DNA from: Limnobacter sp.
GTDB taxonomy: Bacteria > Pseudomonadota > Gammaproteobacteria > Burkholderiales > Burkholderiaceae_B
Direction: 5' to 3'
Length of the DNA stretch: 64,000 nt
NCBI GenBank assembly: GCA_029866125.1
Contig: JARWZZ010000019.1
Span: 124,001 to 188,000, forward strand
Of the stretch, positions 46,691-54,870 are shown piece by piece. The position numbers and the translations under genes are program-made. Position 1 is the first letter of the stretch, and each line of letters opens with the position of its first letter. The notes beneath the pieces are model-generated. The model was not told where the DNA came from. It worked only from the letters and a program-made list of their open reading frames with translations, and did no database searches.

Positions 46691-48374
46691 GAATGAAAAA
46701 GACAGCACTCCAGATTTCCTTTCCGAAGAAGCCGCCCTTGCAAACGTCAAGTTTGTAGACTTCGCTTTACACCCCCAAATCCAGCAAGCCATTGACGAGC
46801 AAGGCTACACCCAGCCCACGCCGATTCAGGCCAAAGCCATTCCAGTGGTTGCTACGGGTGTCGATGTGATGGGCGCAGCCCAAACAGGTACCGGCAAAAC
46901 AGCTGGGTTTTCCCTGCCAATTTTGAACCGCTTGATGGCTTTTGCCACGCCGAGCCCATCCCCAGCCCGCCACCCAGTGCGCGCCTTGATGCTGGCCCCC
47001 ACGCGTGAGCTGGCCGACCAAGTGGCAGCCAACGTCAAAACCTACGCCAAGCACACCCCGCTGCGGTCCACCGTAATTTACGGCGGCATCGACATGAACC
47101 CGCAGGTTGCAGAATTGCGCCGTGGCATTGAAATTGTGATTGCAACCCCCGGCCGTTTGCTGGACCACGTGCAGCAAAAAAGCATTAACTTGAGCCAAGT
47201 TCAAGTGCTGGTGCTTGACGAAGCGGACCGCATGTTGGACATGGGTTTCCTGCCCGATTTGCAGCGCATTATTAACTTGCTGCCCAAAGAGCGCCAAAAC
47301 CTGCTGTTCTCGGCCACTTTTTCGCCTGAAATTCAGCGTTTGGCCAAAAGCTTCATGGTCAACCCGACTCTGATTGAAGTGGCCCGCCGCAATGCAACGT
47401 CCGAGAACATCAAGCAAGTGCTGTTTACGCTGGACAAAGACGAAGACAAGCGAGCCGCAGTCTGCCATTTGATTAAAACCGAACAGTTGCGCCAAGTGAT
47501 TGTGTTTTCCAACACCAAGCTGGGCGCTGCCCGCCTGGCCCGTCAGTTGGAAAAAGAGGGTGTTACCGCAGTGGCCATTCACGGCGACAAAACTCAGTCT
47601 GAGCGCACCAAAGCACTGGATGCCTTCAAGGCCGGTGAAGTGGTTGCCATGGTGGCCACCGATGTGGCTGCTCGTGGTTTGGACATTGCCGATTTGCCGT
47701 TTGTAATTAATTACGATGTGCCCACAAGCGCTGAAGACTACGTGCACCGAATTGGCCGCACAGGCCGTGCGGGTGCCAAAGGTACGGCATACTCATTCAC
47801 CGTCAAAGGTGGCGAGCGTTACGTCAAAGACATCGAAAAGATGATCAACCAGCCCATCCCGAAGGCCGAGTTGGAAGGCTTTGTGCCGCCTTCGCAGTTG
47901 CCACGGGAACGCGGTGAAAGAGGCGACCGGGGTGAAAGCGGCATGGGCGACCGCCCTTCACGCTCAGACCGTTCAGAACGATCCGCCCGTGGTGAACGCG
48001 GTAGTGAGCGCGGTAGTGAGCGTGGTGCGGAGCGTAATGGTTCGGACCGCCCATCGACTGACCGGGCCTCGCGTGGCGAGCGTCCAGAACGCGCACCGCG
48101 CCGCGAAAACAGCTACCAAGGCAAGCGCTTCAATGACGATGCCCCAATTCACCGCGATGCCGAATACGAGCGCCTGCGTGCCAAATTGTCTCGCTCTGCC
48201 GTGAAAGATGAAATTTTCAACAAGCCCTACAAAGACAAGGGCGTTGACGCAGACCGCTCAGACAACCGTGGCGGAGTAAACCCTGATTCTGCTAGCCGGG
48301 GCCGTGGTGCTTTGTTGACTGGCAACAAATCCAACAAACCCGTCGCGTTTTTGTTGGGTGGGCAGCCTAAGTAA
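46689..48374 (+). CDS. rhlE: DEAD-box RNA helicase RhlE
   Basis: 561-residue ATP-dependent RNA helicase. The core (residues about 15-380) contains the Q motif TQPTPIQAKAIP, motif I AQTGTGKT, motif Ia PTRELA, motif II LDEADRML, motif III SAT in FSATFS, and motif VI HRIGRTGRAG. The C-terminal tail is basic and repetitive (RGERGERGD, RGSERGSERGAER) and probably binds RNA. The leader is attenuator-like. Such helicases act in ribosome assembly, RNA decay and cold growth. Its gene is followed by a short 11-bp tandem repeat. Confidence 0.95.
   Translation: MNEKDSTPDFLSEEAALANVKFVDFALHPQIQQAIDEQGYTQPTPIQAKAIPVVATGVDVMGAAQTGTGKTAGFSLPILNRLMAFATPSPSPARHPVRALMLAPTRELADQVAANVKTYAKHTPLRSTVIYGGIDMNPQVAELRRGIEIVIATPGRLLDHVQQKSINLSQVQVLVLDEADRMLDMGFLPDLQRIINLLPKERQNLLFSATFSPEIQRLAKSFMVNPTLIEVARRNATSENIKQVLFTLDKDEDKRAAVCHLIKTEQLRQVIVFSNTKLGAARLARQLEKEGVTAVAIHGDKTQSERTKALDAFKAGEVVAMVATDVAARGLDIADLPFVINYDVPTSAEDYVHRIGRTGRAGAKGTAYSFTVKGGERYVKDIEKMINQPIPKAELEGFVPPSQLPRERGERGDRGESGMGDRPSRSDRSERSARGERGSERGSERGAERNGSDRPSTDRASRGERPERAPRRENSYQGKRFNDDAPIHRDAEYERLRAKLSRSAVKDEIFNKPYKDKGVDADRSDNRGGVNPDSASRGRGALLTGNKSNKPVAFLLGGQPK
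47995..48036 (+). repeat. short in-frame repeat in the rhlE tail
   Basis: Degenerate 12-base units (CGCGGTAGTGAG type) encode the repeating Arg-Gly-Ser-Glu residues of the RhlE C-terminal RNA-binding tail. Multiples of three keep the frame, so unit number can change without frameshift. Confidence 0.6.
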
Positions 48375-48401
48375 CAATTTGTTGGCAGTTGTGTTGCAAT
48401 G

Positions 48402-48431
48402 AGTTGCTACTAAGTTGCTACTAAGTTGTTG
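48402..48431. repeat. 11-bp tandem repeat downstream of rhlE
   Basis: Unit AGTTGCTACTA occurs at 48402-48412 and 48413-48423, with a partial third copy to 48431. It contains the octamer ACTAAGTT that is also in the tcdA-msrA repeat. The rest of the 141-base gap holds a TTGACG (about 48453) but no clear -10. Confidence 0.65.
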
Positions 48432-48515
48432 TAATTCAGCTCATTTCATACCTTTGACGAACTTAAGTGTTTTACGTGCCACCTAGATCATTCAAATGTT
48501 CTTGGTGGTACAAAA

Positions 48516-49679
48516 ATGGCTGGTTCGCGTCCCTTAGGTTTACAAATTCCCCCCGTTTTGGATTTGGATGATCTGATACCGTCCCACGGTACAAGCCCGG
48601 TAGGTAGCGCGGTAAGTAGCGCAGCCAGTAGCCCAATCGGTAGTCCATTCGGTAGTCCACAACCAAGCCCCAGGCCAAATTCAATCCCTTCTGCAGGCCG
48701 CACCCTGGCTTTGGAAACCCTTCGGCGGGTTGATCTAGCTTTGCCCGGCATTCGGGCTCGCAGGGATTCAGAAGGTTCTCTGTCCAGTGGTGTAGGCTCT
48801 CCCGTGGTGTCCCCGCGCTTGAGCGGCTTAAACACTGACGCTGTTCAGCATGATGATGATATTCCGTCCCCGTACCCCTATTTGTTGAGTCGGGTTCGCG
48901 AGGGCAAGAGTTTGGGGCATGGTAGTTTTGGGCAGGTGTTTCAGGCGGATTACATACGCGATGATGTGGAAGGCAGCAATCCTCAGCCCAACATCCCCGT
49001 GGTGCTTAAAAAACTGTCCACCGACAAAAGAGGTTGCCCCAATCAAATGCGAGCATTTCGGGACGAACTGACTGCCATGCACGGCTTAAATGGGGTGTCC
49101 AGCCCGCGGCTTATGGATTACAACTTGAACCCACGTAGCCCAGGTTATTTAATGAGCAAGGCGGATGGCATTGCTTTGAATAAGTTTGATGGTCTGAACC
49201 CCGAAACCCAACCAGACCCATTGGTGCGTGAGCAAACCGCCAAAAAACTGGCCAAGGCCATGTTGGAAGCGCTTGAAACCTTTCACGGCCGTGGTTTTTG
49301 CCACCGCGACATCAAACCCGACAATGTGTTTGTTGACACCTTGAGCGACGGTTCCTACAAAATTACCTTTGTGGATTTGGGCTTCACCACGCCAGTTGAC
49401 AAGGCGATGGAAGGCGAGTTTGGAAACAGTAAATACACTATTTCATGTGATGAAGATCGTAGCGCGGCGTCGATTGATTTGTTTGCGGTGGGGGCTACAT
49501 TGAACGCCATGGCTTGCAGCGGCGATCATGACGTTTTTTTGCTTCAGCCTTCGACCGCCGTCAGCGACAGCCATGACTTACCCACCAACGACATGTTTGC
49601 CTTTGTCAAATACCTGTGCAGTGGCGAGCACGAGTCGATTGCGCCTGTACTCAACCACGACTGGTTGCGGATGGGCTGA
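48516..49679 (+). CDS. eukaryote-like Ser/Thr protein kinase with long Ser/Pro-rich head
   Basis: 387-residue kinase. The first about 120 residues are low-complexity Ser/Pro/Gly (SSAASSPIGSPFGSP) with no signal peptide or membrane segment. The kinase domain shows a Gly-rich loop GKSLGHGSFGQVF (130-142), the ATP Lys165 or 166 in VVLKKLS, catalytic CHRDIKPDN with Asp265 and Asn270, the DFG-like Asp287-Leu-Gly, and SIDLFAVGATL for the F helix. All key residues are present, so it is probably active. It lacks the PASTA or TM parts of PknB-type receptors, which fits a cytosolic or secreted effector-like kinase. It converges with gluQRS, behind which two phosphatase-like proteins are encoded. Target unknown. 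Confidence 0.82.
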   Translation: MAGSRPLGLQIPPVLDLDDLIPSHGTSPVGSAVSSAASSPIGSPFGSPQPSPRPNSIPSAGRTLALETLRRVDLALPGIRARRDSEGSLSSGVGSPVVSPRLSGLNTDAVQHDDDIPSPYPYLLSRVREGKSLGHGSFGQVFQADYIRDDVEGSNPQPNIPVVLKKLSTDKRGCPNQMRAFRDELTAMHGLNGVSSPRLMDYNLNPRSPGYLMSKADGIALNKFDGLNPETQPDPLVREQTAKKLAKAMLEALETFHGRGFCHRDIKPDNVFVDTLSDGSYKITFVDLGFTTPVDKAMEGEFGNSKYTISCDEDRSAASIDLFAVGATLNAMACSGDHDVFLLQPSTAVSDSHDLPTNDMFAFVKYLCSGEHESIAPVLNHDWLRMG

Positions 49680-49725
49680 TCGGCGGATTGATACCTTCAA
49701 AAAAGCGTGGGTTCTTGCTGAGGTT

Positions 49726-50613
49726 TTAACGTGACCGACGCCAAACTCTCAGGGCAGCATTCAACCAATCTGCAGGAGTGGGGCGCGAGGTGCCATTGGC
49801 TAAGGGGCAAATGGGCTCATAGCCCAAGTGGGTCCAAACCTTGTTCAGGTTATCTAGGGGGTGGCTTAAATCCAGTGCCTTTGCCCCAGTTTGTTTGGAC
49901 AACTTTTGCCCGTCTTCAGCCAAAATGACGGGTAGGTGCCAATACTGCGGGGTTTGAGCATTGAATGCGCGGTACAGGGCAATCTGCCGGGCAGTGGTGT
50001 CGGCCAAATCTTCGCCCCGCACAATGTGTGTAACGCCGCTTAGCATGTCGTCCACTACAACCACCAAGTGGTAAGCCCAAAAACCATCGCCCCGTTTGAG
50101 TACAAAATCACCGCTGCTTTGCTGCAAATGGTCCTGGATTAGGCCCAAACGGTGGTCGTGCCATTCTATGGCGTGGGAGGGGCAACGAAAGCGGATGGCC
50201 CGCGCCTGCCTGCCAGCGGGCATGCCTTCGACGCAGGTGCCGGGGTACACTCGGTTTTCGCCGAATGCGCGGTGAGCGTTGGCGTCGTCAATTTCCTTGC
50301 GAGTGCAGGCGCAGGGGTAAACCAAACCTGCTTCGCTCAGTTGTTGAAGGTGGTGTGCGTAAACCGCATGTCTTTGAGATTGAACCCACACCTCGCCATC
50401 CCAAGCCAGTCCATGGGCTTGCAGTGCCTGCAAAATAAGTGGGGTAAATTCAGGCTTGCAGCGTTCTTCGTCAATGTTTTCAATCCGTACAAGCCACTCA
50501 CCCCCACGGCTGCGCGCCTCCAGCCAACTGCCCAAAGCCGTAGCCAGCGAGCCCAAGTGCAGCGGGCCTGTGGGAGAGGGGGCAAAGCGCCCCTTGTATT
50601 TCTGGGTGTTCAA
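49726..50613 (-). CDS. gluQ: glutamyl-Q tRNA(Asp) synthetase
   Basis: Attaches glutamate to queuosine in tRNA-Asp; a shortened GluRS paralogue lacking the anticodon domain. The 295-residue protein has YKGRFAPSPTGPLHLGS (HIGH-like), the zinc-site Cys set in YPCACTRKEI and YPGTC, and the KMSKS-like KLSKQTG. The only start before FAPSPTG is TTG 50613, as an in-frame stop lies six bases or so upstream of the preceding codons. It is 38 bases downstream of a phosphatase-like gene and probably cotranscribed with it, an odd pairing created by the duplication next door. It works with queuosine made by queA. Confidence 0.92.
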   Translation of the reverse strand: MNTQKYKGRFAPSPTGPLHLGSLATALGSWLEARSRGGEWLVRIENIDEERCKPEFTPLILQALQAHGLAWDGEVWVQSQRHAVYAHHLQQLSEAGLVYPCACTRKEIDDANAHRAFGENRVYPGTCVEGMPAGRQARAIRFRCPSHAIEWHDHRLGLIQDHLQQSSGDFVLKRGDGFWAYHLVVVVDDMLSGVTHIVRGEDLADTTARQIALYRAFNAQTPQYWHLPVILAEDGQKLSKQTGAKALDLSHPLDNLNKVWTHLGYEPICPLANGTSRPTPADWLNAALRVWRRSR

Positions 50614-50628
50614 ATGCGCGGCTTAATC

Positions 50629-50877
50629 GTTTTTGGGTTTTGGTTTTGATTTTACGTCTGCGGTGAGTTTAACATTTCCTCAAGCGCGGCCATGATTGAA
50701 TCTCGCTGCTCGGCCACATCGAGGAATCTCACACCCCGGTCCCTGCGGCCTTGGGCAATGTGCGCGTAGAAAGCCTCTTTGAGCTGGTCTTTATTTTTGA
50801 TGGTGCCAGACTCAATCAAGTTGGCCAGCTGGTGGTAAACCGACAATGCAGCGGAACGGCCAATTCCAGCTTTGCTG
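50629..50877. repeat. left copy of near-identical 3' block of the duplicated phosphatase-like genes
   Basis: This block, from 23 bases downstream of the stop codon through the P-loop codons, matches 52352-52600 with about three differences by eye. Beyond it the two genes diverge. It marks a recent duplication or gene conversion. Confidence 0.85.
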
Positions 50878-52217
50878 ACGAAGGTTAAGTTGGTTTGGCT
50901 ACGCCTAAATTTGAGAGTTGAGCGATAGCTTATTAGCTCTTCTTTCGACAAAGCCTGCGTGAAGGACGCGGGTTTGGTGAACTCGGTCAAAATGATGGAT
51001 TTTATTTCAGTGTCTGAGCCCGGCTTCTTGAACCACAGTTTGACAGTAGGCGCATGTTTATTGGTTGTTATGTCGCGATACAGGTCGAGCTCAAATCCTC
51101 CAATATTCAGTTTGGGCTTGCTGCTCTCATTCCCTCTTTGGCCCCCGTTTTGCTTGACAAGCTCCATCACTTGCGCAAAATCGCCACGGCTTGGAAAATC
51201 CCGAAGGGGGTTATAAAAGCTGTAAATCGTTTGTTGTTCCCCATCTTGGTTAAGGGCGGCCAGCAATGCGTTTTGAATGGAATGAGCCGACCCAGCCGTT
51301 TGCCCGATGCGGTTTTCAACGGCATGTCCTGGGTTGGCTAGGTTTGGGTAGCTGACGGTGTTCATGTGCAACTTCACTGGGCTTGGCTGTGCGCTTTGGC
51401 TTGCAGCTTCTCCTGAGTCTTGACCCGAGCCTAGGCCTCTAGGTACTGACACGATGGTGCTTTGTGGGGCAGCAACGCCTGCTAGGTTGGACTTCAGCTC
51501 AGCGGCGGGAACTGTAATCTGGGTGTTTCTGAGTCTGGCTGTAAGGTCGAATAAGCCTTTCCATGTAGTGACTGGGGGAGGCGCGAACTGGGTTTTTGGG
51601 GCAGCTAGGCAGTTTGTTGCTGGGGGTTTTACTGACTCACCTGCCGCAGTCGGTGAGGCTGTTTCTGATGAGGATGTTGACGATAAGCTTGATGACGAAT
51701 CTGGCGATAAAGAGGATAGCGGTGCAGTGATTGCCAGTAAATCCGCTTCGGGCGTTTTGCTTTTAGCCCTGCTCAGTGGGGCTAGTTGGCTGGGCATATC
51801 ATCATCACTTTCCACGTCTATGGAAAGTGATCTATTCCGCTTCCTGCCGGCTGTTGATTGGTCTTCCGTTTGAGTGGCTGGAGCAGCCTTGACTGGGTCT
51901 GCTTCAGCAAATATGGCTGAACGTCCGTGAGGCATGGCGGAAGGTATTTGCTGGGGCGCAATGCTCCTCTGATCCTCCTGAACCACTGTCTTGCCAAGTG
52001 TTCCAGCTGTATCTGTTAATATGCTGTCGTTCGAAGAGGCTCTTGACCTAGTTTGGCTGGGTTGCCCTGCTTCTTCGGTTGAATCCACACCTTTCGGCAA
52101 GCCCCTATGGGCAGCGGCAGGAGGGCTGTACGACTCATTGCAGGAATTGCTGCTGTCGTCGTCTCCGGAAATTGGGTTGCTTGTTCGGGATGTAACTGAG
52201 TTTGAGGGACTCACCAT
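50652..52217 (-). CDS. tyrosine phosphatase-like protein with Cys-to-Ser active site (copy A)
   Basis: 521-residue protein. Residues 1 to about 210 are Ser/Pro/Thr-rich and probably disordered, with an acidic patch and a TRSRASS motif (56-62). A shared block TTWKGLFDLTARLR precedes the C-terminal domain, which resembles a protein tyrosine phosphatase: the P-loop reads VSKAGIGRSAAL, matching HCx(A)GxGRS/T except that His is Val and the catalytic Cys is Ser448, with Arg454 kept. A later RRDRGVRFLDVAEQRDS fits the PTP Q-loop region. No signal peptide or TM helix. It should bind but not hydrolyse phosphotyrosine by the usual mechanism. It is a tandem paralogue of the gene at 52375-53706. The fold assignment is inference from motifs. 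Confidence 0.65.
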   Translation of the reverse strand: MVSPSNSVTSRTSNPISGDDDSSNSCNESYSPPAAAHRGLPKGVDSTEEAGQPSQTRSRASSNDSILTDTAGTLGKTVVQEDQRSIAPQQIPSAMPHGRSAIFAEADPVKAAPATQTEDQSTAGRKRNRSLSIDVESDDDMPSQLAPLSRAKSKTPEADLLAITAPLSSLSPDSSSSLSSTSSSETASPTAAGESVKPPATNCLAAPKTQFAPPPVTTWKGLFDLTARLRNTQITVPAAELKSNLAGVAAPQSTIVSVPRGLGSGQDSGEAASQSAQPSPVKLHMNTVSYPNLANPGHAVENRIGQTAGSAHSIQNALLAALNQDGEQQTIYSFYNPLRDFPSRGDFAQVMELVKQNGGQRGNESSKPKLNIGGFELDLYRDITTNKHAPTVKLWFKKPGSDTEIKSIILTEFTKPASFTQALSKEELISYRSTLKFRRSQTNLTFVSKAGIGRSAALSVYHQLANLIESGTIKNKDQLKEAFYAHIAQGRRDRGVRFLDVAEQRDSIMAALEEMLNSPQT

Positions 52218-52351
52218 AGTTGACTCACTAAAGATGTAAAAATCTAAGTGGGGCTTTGCGCCATGTTGGTTCGCTTTAATCGTCTATATTTTCACCGGCA
52301 TAGTCCGGTCTGGCGGCTCTGTCCACCCATAATCCACCAATACTCCTAATT

Positions 52352-52600
52352 GTTTTTGGGTTTTGGTTTTGATTTTACGTCTGCGGTGAGTTTAACATTT
52401 CCTCAAGCGCGGCCATGATTGAATCTCGCTGCTCGGCCACATCGAGGAATCTCACACCCCGATCCCTGCGGCCTTGGGCAATGTGCGCGTAGAAAGCCTC
52501 TTTGAGCTGGTCTTTATTTTTGATGGTGCCAGACTCAATCAAGTTGGCCAGCTGGTGGTAAACCGACAACGCGGCGGAACGGCCAATTCCAGCTTTGCTG
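52352..52600. repeat. right copy of near-identical 3' block of the duplicated phosphatase-like genes
   Basis: Partner of 50629-50877. The two upstream regions are also similar: 52231-52340 and 53720-53825 share long runs such as GTAAAAATCTAAGTGGGGCT and AGTCCGGTCTGGCGGCTCTG, so the repeated unit is about 1.5-1.7 kb and contains gene plus promoter region. Confidence 0.85.
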
Positions 52601-53706
52601 ACGAAAGTTGAGTTGCTTTCGCAATGCGTTGTTTTGAGAGTGGCGCGATAGATTTGCAGCTCTTCCTTCGACAAAGCCTGTGTGAAGGACGCGGGTTTGG
52701 TGAACTCGGTCAAAATGATGGACTTTTCAGTGTCTGAGCCCGGCACCTTGAACCACAGTTTGACAGTAGGCGCATATTCATTGATTGTTATGTCGCAATA
52801 ACTGTGGAATTCAAATCCTCCAATATTCAGTATGGGCTTGATGCCCTGAAAGTCTCTGTCGCCCCTGCTTTGCTTGACAAGCGCCATCACTTGAGCAAAA
52901 TCGCCACGGCTTGGAAAGTCGAGAAGCGGGTTATAAAAGCTGTAAACCGTGTGTCGGTCCCCCTCTTGGCTAAGGGCGGCCAACAATGAGTTTTGGATGG
53001 AATGAGCCCACCCAGCGGTTTGCCCGATGCGGTTTTCAACGGCAGGGCCTGGGTTGGTTAGGTTGGGGTAGCTGACTGTGTTCATGTGCAGCTTTACCGG
53101 GCTTGGTAGTACGCTTTGACCCTGTACTGACACGAGGGAACTTTGTGGGGCGGTGACGTCTGCTCGGTTAGAACTCAGTTCAGCGGCGGGAACTGTAATC
53201 TGGGTGTATCTGAGCCTGGCTGTAAGGTCGAATAAGCCTTTCCAAGTAGTGACAGGGGTGGGCTGGATTGTTGTCCGACGAGCAGTAGTCGTTGAAGCCG
53301 CCTCTTGATTGGCTGGTTGGAGGGGCGGTGGTAAATTCGGCATCCCGGTTGTTGTGGGTTGATCCTCTGTTTGTGATTCCGCATCCCGTGTTGTCGCCTT
53401 GACTAGGCCTTCTGCAGCAAGTGTTGCTGAATGTTGAGGAGATGGCGGGGGTGACACGCTGTGTGGAGCCAGCCCAACCAACATATTGCTTATTGCTCGA
53501 GCGGCGTTTGGTAAATCTAGGTGGAATGAATTTGCTCGTGACCTAGTTGAGCCAACTGCTGGTGCCACCCGTGTAAAAGATTTGCTACTCGGCAAGTTGT
53601 AATATTCTGCAACAGGGCTGTTCTGCTCAATGCCCAAATCACTCACACCGTTTCTGAGATTTGGGTCGCTTGTTTCGGGCGAATATGAATGTGGAGAAAT
53701 CGACAT
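52375..53706 (-). CDS. tyrosine phosphatase-like protein with Cys-to-Ser active site (copy B)
   Basis: 443-residue paralogue of the preceding gene. A shorter disordered Ser/Pro-rich head (to about residue 145) includes TRSRANS (54-60), then the common TTWKGLFDLTARLR block and the PTP-like domain. The P-loop is again VSKAGIGRSAAL, with Ser370 at the Cys position and Arg376 conserved. The last about 75 residues are the same as in copy A. A GGGAG ribosome site lies about 7 bases before the ATG. It is transcribed left toward copy A and gluQ. No secretion signal of the Sec type is seen; a type III or other effector is possible but no secretion system is in the window. Confidence 0.65.
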   Translation of the reverse strand: MSISPHSYSPETSDPNLRNGVSDLGIEQNSPVAEYYNLPSSKSFTRVAPAVGSTRSRANSFHLDLPNAARAISNMLVGLAPHSVSPPPSPQHSATLAAEGLVKATTRDAESQTEDQPTTTGMPNLPPPLQPANQEAASTTTARRTTIQPTPVTTWKGLFDLTARLRYTQITVPAAELSSNRADVTAPQSSLVSVQGQSVLPSPVKLHMNTVSYPNLTNPGPAVENRIGQTAGWAHSIQNSLLAALSQEGDRHTVYSFYNPLLDFPSRGDFAQVMALVKQSRGDRDFQGIKPILNIGGFEFHSYCDITINEYAPTVKLWFKVPGSDTEKSIILTEFTKPASFTQALSKEELQIYRATLKTTHCESNSTFVSKAGIGRSAALSVYHQLANLIESGTIKNKDQLKEAFYAHIAQGRRDRGVRFLDVAEQRDSIMAALEEMLNSPQT

Positions 53707-53835
53707 GATTGACTCCCAGCAGATGTAAAAATCTAAGTGGGGCTTTGCACAGGATTGGTTCGCTTTAATCGTCTATATCTTCAGCTGCATAGTCCGGTCT
53801 GGCGGCTCTGTCCACCCACAACCCACCAATACACT

Positions 53836-54735
53836 TCAAAGGGTTAATTGTTGATGCGCCAAAAACTCAGTCCACCAGCTGAGCGCTCGGCCTTGGTGCC
53901 CACGGTGCCAAGCGGCGCACAAATCACTTTCACGGTCGTCTTCTTCCACTTTACGGGTGACCAGCAGGCCCAGTTCTAACTCTTTTTTTGCGAAGTGCAG
54001 GGGTACCCAACCGCAGCCCAGCCCGTCCACTTGGGCCTGAATTTTGTCTCGCAGGGTGGGCACGGTTAGCACTTCTTGCCCAGCTTGTATGCCGAAGGAC
54101 AGGGGTTTGAAGTTGCGTGAGGTGTCGCCCACTGCAATGGCGCGGTATTCGCCCAAGGTGCTGGCGCAAACAGGTTCAGCGGCGGTGGCCAGCGGGTGTT
54201 TGGGCGAGACGGCAAACACAAATCGGGCTTTGCCCAAGTGCATCAGGTTGAGCCCGGTGGAGCTGGCAAATTGGCTTTGGTTGAGCCTGCTGCCAATCAA
54301 CAGGTCGGCCCGGCCGGAGTACAAAGCCTCCCAGGTGCCAGACAACACTTCGGTGGTGAAGCGCAGGCGGGTGGGGGATTTAAGTGCATCAAACTCACGC
54401 ACCCAGGGCATGATGGCGCTGAAGGGGATGAGGGAGTCCAAAACAATCCTGAGCTCAGGTTCCCAACCGCTGGCGATGGCCTTGACGCGTTTGCGTAGAC
54501 TTTCGCTGTCTTGCAGCAGTTTGCGGCCTTCTTCCAGCAAAATTTTGCCGGCTGGGGTAAGCAGGGCTTTGTGGCCGGTGCGGTCGTAAATCAGCAGGTC
54601 TAGGGATTCTTCAAGTTGGCGCAGTTGGTAGGTAATCGCAGAGGGGGCTTTGTTCAAAGCAGCAGCAGCCGCAGCAAAACTTCCACGTGATTCAATCAAC
54701 TCAAGCAGAGCAAGTGCTTCAAGATTCAAGGCCAT
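53836..54735 (-). CDS. LysR-family transcriptional regulator
   Basis: 299-residue regulator with an N-terminal winged helix-turn-helix (LNLEALALLELIESRGSFAAAAAALNKAPSAITYQL split across residues 3-38) and a periplasmic-binding-like effector domain. ATG 54735 is chosen as it begins exactly at the HTH and has GGA upstream; an in-frame TTG adds seven residues. It is divergent from a pirin gene with 135 bases between, the usual LysR-pirin pairing, and probably controls it. The inducer is unknown. Confidence 0.92.
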   Translation of the reverse strand: MALNLEALALLELIESRGSFAAAAAALNKAPSAITYQLRQLEESLDLLIYDRTGHKALLTPAGKILLEEGRKLLQDSESLRKRVKAIASGWEPELRIVLDSLIPFSAIMPWVREFDALKSPTRLRFTTEVLSGTWEALYSGRADLLIGSRLNQSQFASSTGLNLMHLGKARFVFAVSPKHPLATAAEPVCASTLGEYRAIAVGDTSRNFKPLSFGIQAGQEVLTVPTLRDKIQAQVDGLGCGWVPLHFAKKELELGLLVTRKVEEDDRESDLCAAWHRGHQGRALSWWTEFLAHQQLTL

Positions 54736-54870
54736 ACGTGATCCGTCCAATTTCAAAATTTTTGAACAAGTTCATCTGATTGTAGGCCTTGAGTGCGGCT
54801 TTAGCCAGCGTCATACTGAGGCCATGTTGTACCGACACACAGACGTAGGTGCCAAATTAGGAGGCTCATC

